DNA of 13,699 nucleotides from an uncultured Arcobacter sp. Its GTDB lineage: Bacteria; Campylobacterota; Campylobacteria; Campylobacterales; Arcobacteraceae. Below the pieces are notes generated by a model that did not search any database, was not told where the DNA came from, and saw only the letters and a list, made by a program, of their open reading frames with translations. Numbering within the stretch: the first letter of the stretch is position 1; every line of letters begins with the position of its first letter. Location of the stretch: assembly GCA_913062735.1 (NCBI GenBank), contig CAJXWI010000019.1:1-13699 (forward strand), written 5' to 3'. Positions 1 through 6,934 of the stretch are shown here, piece by piece. The translations under genes and the position numbers were made by a program.

Positions 1-1523
1 ATGCACAAGGCAAAATTATTTATGTTAATGATAAGTTTTGCCAAACATCTGGATATACAAAAGAAGAACTAATAGGTCAAAACCACAATATAATTAGACA
101 CCCTGATACGCCAAACTCTTTATTTGTAAATATGTGGAATACCCTTACAAAAGGAAAGGTTTGGCAAAATACTTTTAAAAATAAAAATAAAAAAGGAGAA
201 GAGTATTACGTAAAAGCAGTTATGATTCCTATTTTTGATAAAAAAGGAAAAATCATTGAGTATATAAGTATACGTACCGATGTCAGTGAAATATTTTTAA
301 AAGATAAGATTATTAAAGAAAGTTTAGTGGATAAATTAACACAAGTAAACAACAGAGAAGCCTTATTAAAACTTTTTGAAAAAAAAGAAAAAAAATATCT
401 TCTTATTTTAATTAACTTAGACAGATTTTCAGAAATCAATAACTACTTCGGATACAATATAGGGGATAATGTACTTAAACTTTTTACAAAAAATTTAAAA
501 ACTATTTTTGGAAATAATATTTTTAGAATTGCAGGTGATGAATTTGCAATTGTTTCTAAACGCCCAAAAGATTGGGAATCTTTATTAAAAAGTATTAATT
601 TTAAGATTCTTGAACTTGAAAATATTAATTATAAAATTGCTAAATATGATATCTCTATTAATACTACTTCTGGAATGGCATTTGCAAAAGGAAAAAACAT
701 TTACACTCTTGCGCATATTGCGTTAAAAGAAGCAAAAGAACGAAGAAAAAAAATTGTATTTTTTAATGCTGAGTCATCCTTAAAAGAGAAAATCAGAAAT
801 AATATTATTATGATAGAGAAAATAAAACAAGCTATTACTGAAGATAGAATTGTTCCTTATTATCAAGCTATAGTTGATAATAAAACAAAAAAAGTAAGTA
901 AATATGAAGCCTTAATCAGACTAATTGATCGTGATGGTAAAGTTCTTTCTCCTTATTCATTTTTAGAGCATGCAAAAAAAGCAAAACTATATGGTGAACT
1001 CACCAAAATAATGATTGAAAAAACCTTTAAGAAATTTCAAAATCTTGATTTTGAATTCTCTATTAATTTAACCATTCAAGATATTTTATCTTATACTACG
1101 CGTAAATTTCTTTATGACAAATTGAAAGAATACGAGTGTGGATCCCGACTTATTTTAGAAATTGTTGAATCAGAAGGCATTGAAAACTTCGAAGATATTA
1201 TTTCTTTTATTAATAAAGTAAAGCATTTTGGATGTAAAGTTGCTATTGATGATTTTGGAAGCGGTTATTCAAACTTTTCTTATTTAGCTAAGTTAAAAGT
1301 TGATTTTATTAAAATTGATGGCTCTTTAATTAAAAATATCCATAAAGATGAAAATCAAAAAAATATTGTTGAGAGTATTTTATTATTTACAAGAAAACAA
1401 GGCTTAAAAACGGTTGCCGAATTTGTTGAAAATGAAGAAATATTTGCTGTACTAGAAGAATTAGAAGTTGATTATTCCCAAGGGTATTACTTTAATAAAC
1501 CACAAGCAGATTTTGAACACTAA
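1..1523 (+). CDS. PAS-GGDEF-EAL cyclic-di-GMP signalling protein, 5' end missing
   Basis: The reading frame is already open at position 3 and runs to TAA at 1521-1523, giving 506 visible residues. An internal ATG at 132 is not the start, because the preceding 43 codons encode a typical Aer-like PAS core (GKIIYVND, then IIRHPDTP). Visible order: PAS about residues 1-95, GGDEF domain about 110-255, EAL domain about 270-500. The GGDEF signature reads AGDEF (177-181), with no RxxD inhibitory site just before it. The EAL domain keeps the residues expected of an active phosphodiesterase: EAL at 302-304, the SxN asparagine, the LEIVE glutamate, DDFGSGYS from 416, KID, AEFVE and QGYY. By family knowledge EAL domains hydrolyse c-di-GMP to pGpG, and PAS domains often sense redox state or small ligands. 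I infer a sensory phosphodiesterase; the AGDEF half may be weakly active or regulatory. The 3' end overlaps lpxK convergently by 4 nt. Confidence 0.93.
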   Translation, partial: AQGKIIYVNDKFCQTSGYTKEELIGQNHNIIRHPDTPNSLFVNMWNTLTKGKVWQNTFKNKNKKGEEYYVKAVMIPIFDKKGKIIEYISIRTDVSEIFLKDKIIKESLVDKLTQVNNREALLKLFEKKEKKYLLILINLDRFSEINNYFGYNIGDNVLKLFTKNLKTIFGNNIFRIAGDEFAIVSKRPKDWESLLKSINFKILELENINYKIAKYDISINTTSGMAFAKGKNIYTLAHIALKEAKERRKKIVFFNAESSLKEKIRNNIIMIEKIKQAITEDRIVPYYQAIVDNKTKKVSKYEALIRLIDRDGKVLSPYSFLEHAKKAKLYGELTKIMIEKTFKKFQNLDFEFSINLTIQDILSYTTRKFLYDKLKEYECGSRLILEIVESEGIENFEDIISFINKVKHFGCKVAIDDFGSGYSNFSYLAKLKVDFIKIDGSLIKNIHKDENQKNIVESILLFTRKQGLKTVAEFVENEEIFAVLEELEVDYSQGYYFNKPQADFEH

Positions 1524-2467
1524 TTTTTGTAATAATTTCTAATATATTCATCCATTTTATCCATACTTTTTAATATTCTTAATTCTAAAGACATTAAATA
1601 GATATCTTTTATAGCAAACTGTTCTAATTTAACCAAGTCTTTTGAAGTAGTTATAAATGAATAACCTTTATACTTAAGTAATAATTCATCAATCTCTTCT
1701 TTTTTAAACGTATGATGATCTGCATAAGCTTCAAGAATAGTATAACTTGGTAAAAAATCCAATAAGCGCTTAGGTTTTGAAATAGCTGTTAATAGAACCA
1801 GTTTTAATGGCAAAGAAGACAGTACATCATTGTTTAATTTATAGGTCACCATTCGCTCAAAATCAATTCCTTCTTGCAAAACGATATCTGCACTGGCATA
1901 CATCATTTTTGGTTCTCTATAACCACCAGAAGGCAAACAAAATATGTTTTCAGGTTCAAGTTTTGGTTTTAATAAAATATCAAATTTTTTGATGTCATAT
2001 TTAGAAAAACCATCGTCTAAAAAGATAAGGCTACATCCCAGCGTTTTAGCTTTTAAAATAGCTTCTTTTCTATTTTCTGCAACTATAATACTAGCCTTTG
2101 GTAAACTATTAGCAAGTAACATAGCTTCATCCCCAGAAATATTAATGTCTACTTTGATATCCCCTCGATGAGATACAATATATAAACCTTTACTGTTTCG
2201 TCCATAACCTCTTAATATTACTGCTACATTCTCTTTATCTTTTGCTAATTCCAAAACAAAAGGAGTTTTACCACTGCCACCTACAATTAAATTCCCAATA
2301 GAAATAATAGGAAGCGAAAAATCTATTTTTTTAACTCCTATTTTTTTAAAAGTAATTATTAATATATAAATTAAAGTTAAAGGCAATAAGAAAAAAGAAA
2401 GTAATCTTTGAAAAGAGTTTGGATAGAAAAGATAATCTTCTATCCATAAAATTATTTTTTGACGCAA
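1520..2467 (-). CDS. lpxK: Tetraacyldisaccharide 4'-kinase LpxK
   Basis: LpxK phosphorylates the 4' position of the tetraacyldisaccharide 1-phosphate lipid A precursor, using ATP at the inner face of the cytoplasmic membrane. The 315-aa length is normal for the family. Visible signatures are an N-terminal membrane-associated segment (about 22-40), the P-loop GNLIVGGSGKTP (58-69), RGYGR (86-90), GDEAMLLA (112-119), FLDDGF (149-154) and DHHTF (250-254), close to the usual DHHxf. The start is TTG at 2467-2465. It lies 1 nt after the aminotransferase stop, no in-frame ATG lies between it and the upstream in-frame stop at 2488, and the resulting N-terminus (RQKIILWIEDYLF) fits the family. No strong Shine-Dalgarno sequence is visible, so translational coupling to the upstream gene is likely. 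It is the last gene of the minus-strand cluster and its stop overlaps the EAL gene by 4 nt. Confidence 0.95.
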   Translation of the reverse strand: MRQKIILWIEDYLFYPNSFQRLLSFFLLPLTLIYILIITFKKIGVKKIDFSLPIISIGNLIVGGSGKTPFVLELAKDKENVAVILRGYGRNSKGLYIVSHRGDIKVDINISGDEAMLLANSLPKASIIVAENRKEAILKAKTLGCSLIFLDDGFSKYDIKKFDILLKPKLEPENIFCLPSGGYREPKMMYASADIVLQEGIDFERMVTYKLNNDVLSSLPLKLVLLTAISKPKRLLDFLPSYTILEAYADHHTFKKEEIDELLLKYKGYSFITTSKDLVKLEQFAIKDIYLMSLELRILKSMDKMDEYIRNYYKN

Positions 2468-2468
2468 A

Positions 2469-3605
2469 TTAAATCCAAGAAGATGCTATATCAATAATTT
2501 GGTCACAAATATAATTCACTTCGTCATCACTTAATCCAGGATACATTGGAATTGAAAGAATTTGTTGGTAAGAAGTTAAAGCTGTTCCATAAGCAGTAAT
2601 TTTAATTGAATATTTATTTTTATAATAAGATAAAAGATGTAAAGGAATATAATTAAGCCCCGTAGCAATTCCTTTTTCTTTTAATGCTCTTGCAAATGCA
2701 TCTCTGTTTCTTGATACTTTAATAATATACTGAGTGAAAATATGTTCTTCTTTATGAGTAGGTGTTGTTATGTGTTTTACACCAGCAAGTCTTTCTTCAT
2801 ACATTTTTGCAATTTCTTTTCTTCTTTTAATAAACTTATTGGTTTTTTGTAATTGTGCCAAAGAAAAAGCTGCATCTAATTCACTCATATCGTATTTATG
2901 TCCAATATCAACAATGTCATAAATATAATCAAGATTTCCATAATCATCGTAAGTAGTAGTTAAGGCATGTGTTCGCAATAATCGCGCACGTGAAGCGATT
3001 TCTTCATTATTTGTAACCAAAACTCCACAGCGTGAAACAGCATGTTTCCCATTTGATGGATTGGTTGAGAATATTGTCATATCCGCTCTTAATGACCCAA
3101 TAGTTTCATTCTTATAAGTAACACCTAATGCAGAGGTTGCATCTTCAATCAAAATAATATTGTATTTTTTACAAATATCATATAATCTATCTAAATCAGG
3201 GGTTTGACCTGCTACAAAAGAGATAATTGCACCTCTTAATTTTTTTGATTTATTTTCTTCTAAAACTTTTTCAAATTTATTTAAATCAATATTCATATCG
3301 TCCATATTCATATCAATAAAAATAGGTTCAGCATCAAAATGACGTACTACTTCGGGAACATTCACAAAAGAATTAACCGACATTAGAATCTTATCTCCAC
3401 GTTTTAACTTAATTGAGCTAAGTGCTAAGTGAATTGCAGCAGTTGCGTTACACGTAGCAACTGCATGTTTTGAACCAACAAACTGAGCGATACTCTCTTC
3501 AAACTTTTCAACCTTAGAACCATCTTTGGTATATGTCAAAGCAGACTCAAGTTGTTTTATTTCTTCTTGGTCAACACTGGCTCTGTAAAATGCAATTTCT
3601 TTCAT
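2469..3605 (-). CDS. DegT/DnrJ/EryC1/StrS-family PLP aminotransferase
   Basis: This is a fold-type I PLP enzyme of the sugar aminotransferase superfamily. With the chosen ATG at 3605 it has 378 aa. The frame can be extended to a TTG at 3629 inside nadE, but the ATG has AAAGGA 7 nt upstream and lies 1 nt after the nadE stop. Visible motifs: ATCNATAAIHLAL (50-62, phosphate-binding area), EDATSALG (154-161) with D155 expected to pair with the PLP ring nitrogen, and TNPSNGKHAVSRCGVLVT (181-198) with K187 as the likely Schiff-base lysine. The family usually has Q or H where this protein has S158, and EGG where it has SRCG, so it is divergent. Family members usually aminate nucleotide-linked keto sugars for LPS, capsule or flagellin glycans. 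Its place between nadE and lpxK suggests envelope sugar metabolism, but I cannot name a substrate. No sugar dehydratase or epimerase lies nearby. Confidence 0.88.
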   Translation of the reverse strand: MKEIAFYRASVDQEEIKQLESALTYTKDGSKVEKFEESIAQFVGSKHAVATCNATAAIHLALSSIKLKRGDKILMSVNSFVNVPEVVRHFDAEPIFIDMNMDDMNIDLNKFEKVLEENKSKKLRGAIISFVAGQTPDLDRLYDICKKYNIILIEDATSALGVTYKNETIGSLRADMTIFSTNPSNGKHAVSRCGVLVTNNEEIASRARLLRTHALTTTYDDYGNLDYIYDIVDIGHKYDMSELDAAFSLAQLQKTNKFIKRRKEIAKMYEERLAGVKHITTPTHKEEHIFTQYIIKVSRNRDAFARALKEKGIATGLNYIPLHLLSYYKNKYSIKITAYGTALTSYQQILSIPMYPGLSDDEVNYICDQIIDIASSWI

Positions 3606-3606
3606 A

Positions 3607-4365
3607 CTAATATCCTTTAATATTTGCAATTATAGGTAACTTCCCTTTAAACGCATTACTTTTTATTCGATATTCACACATTTCAATTAACTCTTTTTCT
3701 ACGCCGTCTTTAATTAATTCTTCTTTACTTTTATTCTCATCCACTAATTGTTTTAAGACCTCGTCCATTACACTATAAGAATAACCAAGATCATCTTCAT
3801 CACTTTGACCTTCCCATAAATCAGCACTTGGTTTTTTCAAAATTATAGCATCCACAACACCTAAATACTTAGCAAATTCAAATTCATCACTTTTATACAT
3901 CTCTCCTATTGGATTAATAGCACAGGCGATGTCCCCAAAAATAGTTCCATAACCCAATAAAATTTCACTTTTATTTGAAGTTCCTACTACTAAAGAGTTA
4001 TCTCGTGCAGAAATATCATATAAAACAGACATTCTAATTCTTGCTGAATAATTTCCAATTCTAAGTTTATCATCATTCATATTTTTAATATACGCTTCAA
4101 GCATTGGTTTTATTTCAACTACTTCGTAAGAAATATCAAATTTTTTACATAATTCAAGTGCGTCATTAATTGAGCCATCGGATGAAAACTGAGAAGGCAT
4201 TAAAACCCCAGAAAATTTATCACCAAAGGCTTCTTTACATAATACGGCAACAATTGCAGAATCTAAACCACCTGAAATTCCTACTGTTACATTTTGAAGT
4301 CCTGTTTTTGCAACTTCTGTTTTTAAAAATTCAATTAATTGTTTTTTTATATCTTCAAAATTCAT
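3607..4365 (-). CDS. nadE: NH3-dependent NAD+ synthetase
   Basis: NadE catalyses the last step of NAD synthesis, amidating nicotinic acid adenine dinucleotide with ammonia and ATP in the cytoplasm. The 252 aa are just the synthetase domain; there is no glutaminase (nitrilase) domain, so free ammonia is the expected nitrogen donor. Motifs: the N-type ATP pyrophosphatase P-loop SGGLDS (31-36), ARIRMSVLYDISA (108-120), GTSNKSE (128-134), the GYGTIFGD stretch (138-145) and KPSADLWEGQSDEDDLG (178-194). The frame continues upstream to an ATG at 4428, but the extra 21 residues are low-complexity and would overlap the preceding gene. The ATG at 4365 has GAGGA 7 nt upstream and gives the usual family length. 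The gene sits 22 nt after the 71-aa gene and 1 nt before the aminotransferase gene. Confidence 0.95.
   Translation of the reverse strand: MNFEDIKKQLIEFLKTEVAKTGLQNVTVGISGGLDSAIVAVLCKEAFGDKFSGVLMPSQFSSDGSINDALELCKKFDISYEVVEIKPMLEAYIKNMNDDKLRIGNYSARIRMSVLYDISARDNSLVVGTSNKSEILLGYGTIFGDIACAINPIGEMYKSDEFEFAKYLGVVDAIILKKPSADLWEGQSDEDDLGYSYSVMDEVLKQLVDENKSKEELIKDGVEKELIEMCEYRIKSNAFKGKLPIIANIKGY
3613..3618 (-). promoter_or_regulatory. Ribosome binding site deciding the aminotransferase start
   Basis: On the minus strand AAAGGA is followed by 7 nt and ATG at 3605-3603. It supports the ATG over the upstream in-frame TTG at 3629. The site lies inside the last codons of nadE, so the two genes are probably translationally coupled. 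Confidence 0.8.
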
Positions 4366-4372
4366 TATAAAA

Positions 4373-4377
4373 TCCTC
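4373..4377 (-). promoter_or_regulatory. Ribosome binding site deciding the nadE start
   Basis: GAGGA on the minus strand, 7 nt before ATG at 4365-4363. It supports this start over the in-frame ATGs further upstream, which fall at or inside the end of the preceding gene. Confidence 0.8.
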
Positions 4378-4387
4378 GTAAAAATTA

Positions 4388-4603
4388 TTATATCTTATCT
4401 TTTTTTGTTTTTTCATAAATTTCATCAAGAAATAATGAATTGTTTTCTTTTTGTGTTAATTTTTTAATTACTAAATCATCTCTGATACGTTCTAATTCTT
4501 CTTGCGTGAAATACTCCAAAAACTTCGGATTAATTTCTATCACATCTTCTTTATTGGTTTTTATTAGTTCTTTTATATCTTCTATTAATGTTTCGTTTTT
4601 CAT
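4388..4603 (-). CDS. Small conserved-looking protein of unknown function (71 aa)
   Basis: I do not recognise this protein. It has 71 residues, starts with ATG at 4603, and has only a modest GAAG ribosome binding site in the leader. The sequence is strongly charged, rich in Glu and Lys, without cysteines, histidines, signal peptide or membrane segment. It is predicted to be mostly helical: an N-terminal helix (about 3-17), then NPKFLEYFTQEELERIRDDL (25-44), then a lysine- and glutamate-rich tail. The FTQEELERIRDDL stretch looks like a short amphipathic protein-binding helix, but that is only an impression. It begins 7 nt after the BFD-like gene and ends 22 nt before nadE, so it is very likely co-transcribed and real rather than a chance frame. 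A cytoplasmic accessory or regulatory role is possible; nothing in the sequence names one. Confidence 0.7.
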   Translation of the reverse strand: MKNETLIEDIKELIKTNKEDVIEINPKFLEYFTQEELERIRDDLVIKKLTQKENNSLFLDEIYEKTKKDKI

Positions 4604-4610
4604 TTTATCT

Positions 4611-4841
4611 TCATTTTTTATTATATTTATCTAGAATTTGATTTAAATACAAATCCATCTTTTTCTCGCCTACATCGTTCTCTTTAGATGTACAAGAGCC
4701 ACAAGCACTTCCAGCATCGGTATAAAAAGCAATATCTTTTAGGTTTTTGGCATTTTTTTCTTTTATTGCAAATAGTATTTCTGATAAACTAACATTTTTG
4801 CAGGTACACACAATATACGAATGTGGAAATTTTTGTGCCAA
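4611..4841 (-). CDS. BFD-like [2Fe-2S]-binding protein (76 aa)
   Basis: This small protein carries the four-cysteine pattern of the BFD-like [2Fe-2S] domain: C12 and C14 (VCTCKNVS), then C47 and C50 (SACGSC), with a helical stretch between them (SLSEILFAIKEKNAKNLKDI). In known proteins this domain occurs as bacterioferritin-associated ferredoxin, which releases iron from ferritin, and as a module in nitrite reductases, NifU-like proteins and amine oxidases. Here it stands alone with a short charged C-terminal tail. The start is TTG at 4841-4839; AAAGG lies 6 nt upstream, an in-frame stop lies at 4853-4851, and no ATG lies between. It is the first of five tightly spaced genes ending with lpxK. 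Iron-sulfur or iron-release function is inferred from the cysteines; the partner protein is unknown and no bacterioferritin gene is present in the window. Confidence 0.85.
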   Translation of the reverse strand: MAQKFPHSYIVCTCKNVSLSEILFAIKEKNAKNLKDIAFYTDAGSACGSCTSKENDVGEKKMDLYLNQILDKYNKK

Positions 4842-4847
4842 ATTTAA

Positions 4848-4852
4848 CCTTT
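4848..4852 (-). promoter_or_regulatory. Ribosome binding site supporting a TTG start
   Basis: AAAGG on the minus strand, 6 nt before the TTG start of the BFD-like gene. With a stop codon just upstream in frame, it makes TTG the only plausible start. Confidence 0.75.
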
Positions 4853-4884
4853 ATTCTATTATTTTAATTCCAAAACTAATTCTA

Positions 4885-4903
4885 ATATTTAAGTATACAG
4901 TAA
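4885..4903 (-). promoter_or_regulatory. Possible promoter of the BFD-nadE-lpxK operon
   Basis: The minus strand reads TATACT at 4897-4892, directly preceded by TG, in the 62-nt gap after the TerB/J gene. It would start a transcript near 4885 with a leader of about 44 nt. No clear -35 element is visible, which is common in Campylobacterota. Read-through from the upstream gene is the alternative. Confidence 0.35.
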
Positions 4904-5656
4904 TTATTTTTTACTTTCTTTAATCATTTCATAGGCTTCATTGATTTCTTGTAATTTTGAGGTAGCTTCATCTATAATATTTTGACTAGCACCCTGTCCT
5001 GTAATGATGTCTGGGTGATATTTTTTAACCAATGCGCGATAAGCATTTTTAATTGTTTTGTCATCACTTTCTTGATTAATACCCAATATTTCATACGCTT
5101 CATCTAATGTTTTACTTGCATTTTGTGCAGCATTTGCATAAAAGTTCTTAAAATTTTGTACTATATTCTCATAATCATTTTGTTTGATTTTTAAAGCACT
5201 TGCAATATCTTCAACAATCATTTCTTCAGTTTTAGAAAAATCCTTGTCTATAAAAGCAAGGTTTAATAAATATTCTAAAACTTTTACACGTTTAACATAA
5301 TCGTTTGATGTTAATTTATAAAGTTTAGTACAAATATCAATTGTATTATCAAAACTCTCTTTTTCTTTATTAAAAATTTCTTTTAATTTTTCTCTAATTT
5401 CTTCTTGATTTTCAAAATGAGAAGAGATATCTGAAAAGGTGTGTTTTAAGACTTGTGCTTCTAATTCAGATACATTACCATCTGCTTTTGCAACTTTTGC
5501 CATTAAAGCAACTAACAAGCCCGCTTCATGATGCATTAAGTCACCTGTATATCTGTCTTTAACGTTTAGATTAATATTAACAAACTTTTCTGTTTTATAA
5601 GAACGTGAAATTAAATACAAAATAAAACCAACAAGTAATAATACTAACAATTTCAT
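4904..5656 (-). CDS. Membrane-anchored TerB/DnaJ-domain protein (DjlA-like)
   Basis: Domain order in the 250 aa: one N-terminal membrane segment (about 3-17, LLVLLLVGFILYLIS), a TerB-like helical domain (about 44-165, with AKADGNVSELE at 56-66), and a C-terminal J domain (about 185-250) with the HPD motif at 214-216. This is the architecture of DjlA, a type III DnaJ co-chaperone anchored in the inner membrane with the J domain in the cytoplasm, where it stimulates the ATPase of DnaK. The start is ATG at 5656, with TAAGG 6 nt upstream; a TTG two codons earlier (5662) is in frame but less likely. The protein is divergent from tatB and lies upstream of the BFD-like gene, with a 62-nt gap. No target can be deduced. 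The J domain is certain; the TerB assignment is likely. Confidence 0.88.
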   Translation of the reverse strand: MKLLVLLLVGFILYLISRSYKTEKFVNINLNVKDRYTGDLMHHEAGLLVALMAKVAKADGNVSELEAQVLKHTFSDISSHFENQEEIREKLKEIFNKEKESFDNTIDICTKLYKLTSNDYVKRVKVLEYLLNLAFIDKDFSKTEEMIVEDIASALKIKQNDYENIVQNFKNFYANAAQNASKTLDEAYEILGINQESDDKTIKNAYRALVKKYHPDIITGQGASQNIIDEATSKLQEINEAYEMIKESKK

Positions 5657-5798
5657 AGGCAACCTTAATTATTTTGTGTAATTTTATCAAAAATTAGGTA
5701 AAATCTTATCTTTTAAACGTTGAAAAAAAAGTATATTTACAAATACTATACTTTTGTTAATAAATGAAATCAAATATTGTTTAAATAATGGAGAATAT
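5657..5798. promoter_or_regulatory. Divergent promoter region between the TerB/J gene and tatB
   Basis: This 142-nt gap must hold starts for both strands. For tatB, TATACT at 5747-5752 is a reasonable -10, giving a start near 5759 and a leader of about 40 nt; TTGAAA at 5720-5725 is too far (21 nt) for a standard -35. For the minus-strand gene, TAAAAT at 5686-5681 could act as -10 with a leader of about 18 nt. A 9-bp inverted repeat, AAAAGTATA (5727-5735) and TATACTTTT (5747-5755), covers the tatB -10. The tatB ribosome binding site is GGAGA at 5790-5794. Confidence 0.4.
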
Positions 5799-6206
5799 AT
5801 GTTCGGAATGGGTTTTATGGAAATACTTTTGGTAGCTATTATTGCTATTATTGCTTTGGGGCCAGATAAATTACCAACGGCAATGGTTGAAATTGCAAAA
5901 TTTTTAAAAAAATTCAAATCAGGTATTGATGATGCAAAATCTACCTTAGACAGTGAACTTAATATTTCTGATATGAAAGCAGAAGCAAATAAATTTAAAG
6001 CGCAAATAGAAAATGCGAAAAGTTCTGTTTCTTTAGATAACTTATCTTCTTCTTTAGAAGATAAAGACGATGAACCTCTAAGTGTACACGTTAAAAATGA
6101 AGAAATTAAAGAAGCACAAGTAGAAGAAGTAAATGAAGTTAAAGATAAACAAGTAAAAAAAGCAAGCGATAAGTTTAAAGTAAAAAAAAATGAGGATGAT
6201 AAATAA
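5799..6206 (+). CDS. tatB: Sec-independent protein translocase subunit TatB
   Basis: TatB binds the twin-arginine signal peptides of folded proteins, together with TatC, at the cytoplasmic membrane. The 135-aa protein begins MFGMGFMEILLV. It has a short membrane helix (about 5-21) carrying the TatB-type glutamate E8, a hinge with GP at 21-22, and an amphipathic helix (about 26-50). Beyond about residue 60 it is a hydrophilic, highly charged tail rich in Lys, Glu and Ala, as is usual for TatB and longer than in TatA. The frame extends upstream to an ATG at 5754, but the start at 5799 has GGAG 5 nt upstream and places the helix at the N-terminus as in the family. The stop overlaps the tatC start (TAATG). 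The tatB-tatC-queA order is known from Campylobacter. The TatA subunit must be encoded elsewhere. Confidence 0.93.
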   Translation: MFGMGFMEILLVAIIAIIALGPDKLPTAMVEIAKFLKKFKSGIDDAKSTLDSELNISDMKAEANKFKAQIENAKSSVSLDNLSSSLEDKDDEPLSVHVKNEEIKEAQVEEVNEVKDKQVKKASDKFKVKKNEDDK

Positions 6207-6934
6207 TGTTTGAAGAACTAAAACCTCATATTGCTGACTTACGAAAACGTTTGGCTATTAGTGTTCTTACGCTAATAGTTATGTTCTTTATTTGTTTTTC
6301 ATTTTACGAACCTATTTTAGAATGGATGATGGAACCTGTTAAAGCAGCTTTGCCAGAGAGTTCTAAAATGGTTGCAATTGAAATACAAGAAACATTTTTC
6401 ACAGCCTTAAAAGTCTCTTTCTTTTCAGCTTTTTTTCTTTCCTTACCTGTTATATTTTGGCAGTTATGGTTATTTATGGCACCTGGTCTTTATGATCATG
6501 AAAAAAAACTGGTATTTCCTTTTGTATTTTTTGCAACATTAATGTTTGTATCAGGTGCAGCTTTTGCCTATTATGTAGTAGTACCTTTTGGTTTTGAATT
6601 TTTAATTGCTTTTGGTTCTACTGTTGTAACAATTTTACCAAGTATTGGGAAGTATGTCGGTTTCTTCACTAAATTATTGTTTGGGTTTGGGGTATCGTTT
6701 GAATTACCTGTAATCACATTCTTTTTAGCAAAAATTGGTTTAGTTGATGAAAAAATGTTAAAAGATTTTTTTAAATATGCTGTTGTTATCATTTTTATAT
6801 TTTCAGCTTTATTAACCCCTCCTGATGTAATAACACAATTTTTAATGGCAGGTCCTTTAATAATCTTATATGGTGTATCCATTTATATAGCAAAAATATT
6901 TAATCCAAGTAGTAAAGAAGAAGATGAAGAATAA
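6206..6934 (+). CDS. tatC: Sec-independent protein translocase subunit TatC
   Basis: TatC is the multispanning core of the twin-arginine translocase and recognises the RR signal motif. The 242 aa show six hydrophobic segments (about 17-37, 66-90, 105-127, 150-176, 188-203 and 211-232). Conserved family features are the N-terminal HIADLRKRL (8-16), the ETFFTALK stretch (62-69), the cytoplasmic loop FMAPGLYDHEKK (90-101) with the conserved glutamate E99, FELPVI (165-170) and LLTPPDVITQ (202-211). The length is normal. Translation starts at ATG 6206, sharing one base with the tatB stop; GAGGA upstream in the tatB tail may serve as the ribosome binding site. The 3' end overlaps queA by 11 nt. Substrates of this pathway in Campylobacterota include cofactor-loaded periplasmic respiratory enzymes. 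Confidence 0.96.
   Translation: MFEELKPHIADLRKRLAISVLTLIVMFFICFSFYEPILEWMMEPVKAALPESSKMVAIEIQETFFTALKVSFFSAFFLSLPVIFWQLWLFMAPGLYDHEKKLVFPFVFFATLMFVSGAAFAYYVVVPFGFEFLIAFGSTVVTILPSIGKYVGFFTKLLFGFGVSFELPVITFFLAKIGLVDEKMLKDFFKYAVVIIFIFSALLTPPDVITQFLMAGPLIILYGVSIYIAKIFNPSSKEEDEE

Noticed and set aside
132..1523. ATG at 132 as the start of the PAS-GGDEF-EAL gene
   Set aside because: The frame is open to the left edge and the preceding codons encode a clear PAS core, so the gene is cut by the window edge.
2469..3605. The PLP aminotransferase as the missing OvoB lyase
   Set aside because: Its motifs are those of DegT/StrS sugar aminotransferases, it lies far from ovoA, and it sits in a different operon.
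3606..3629. TTG at 3629 as the aminotransferase start
   Set aside because: It overlaps nadE, while ATG at 3605 has AAAGGA 7 nt upstream.
4366..4428. ATG at 4428 as the nadE start
   Set aside because: It overlaps the preceding gene, adds 21 low-complexity residues, and ATG at 4365 has a good GAGGA site.
5754..5798. ATG at 5754 as the tatB start
   Set aside because: It would put 15 non-family residues before the TatB membrane helix and lies upstream of the predicted transcript start; the 5799 ATG has GGAG.
6571..6882. Minus-strand open frame of 103 codons opposite tatC
   Set aside because: It is antisense to a clear TatC, shows no recognisable motif, and is explained by the composition of the opposite strand. 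The same holds for the other frames opposite strong genes (such as 7064-7387 and 10410-10616).
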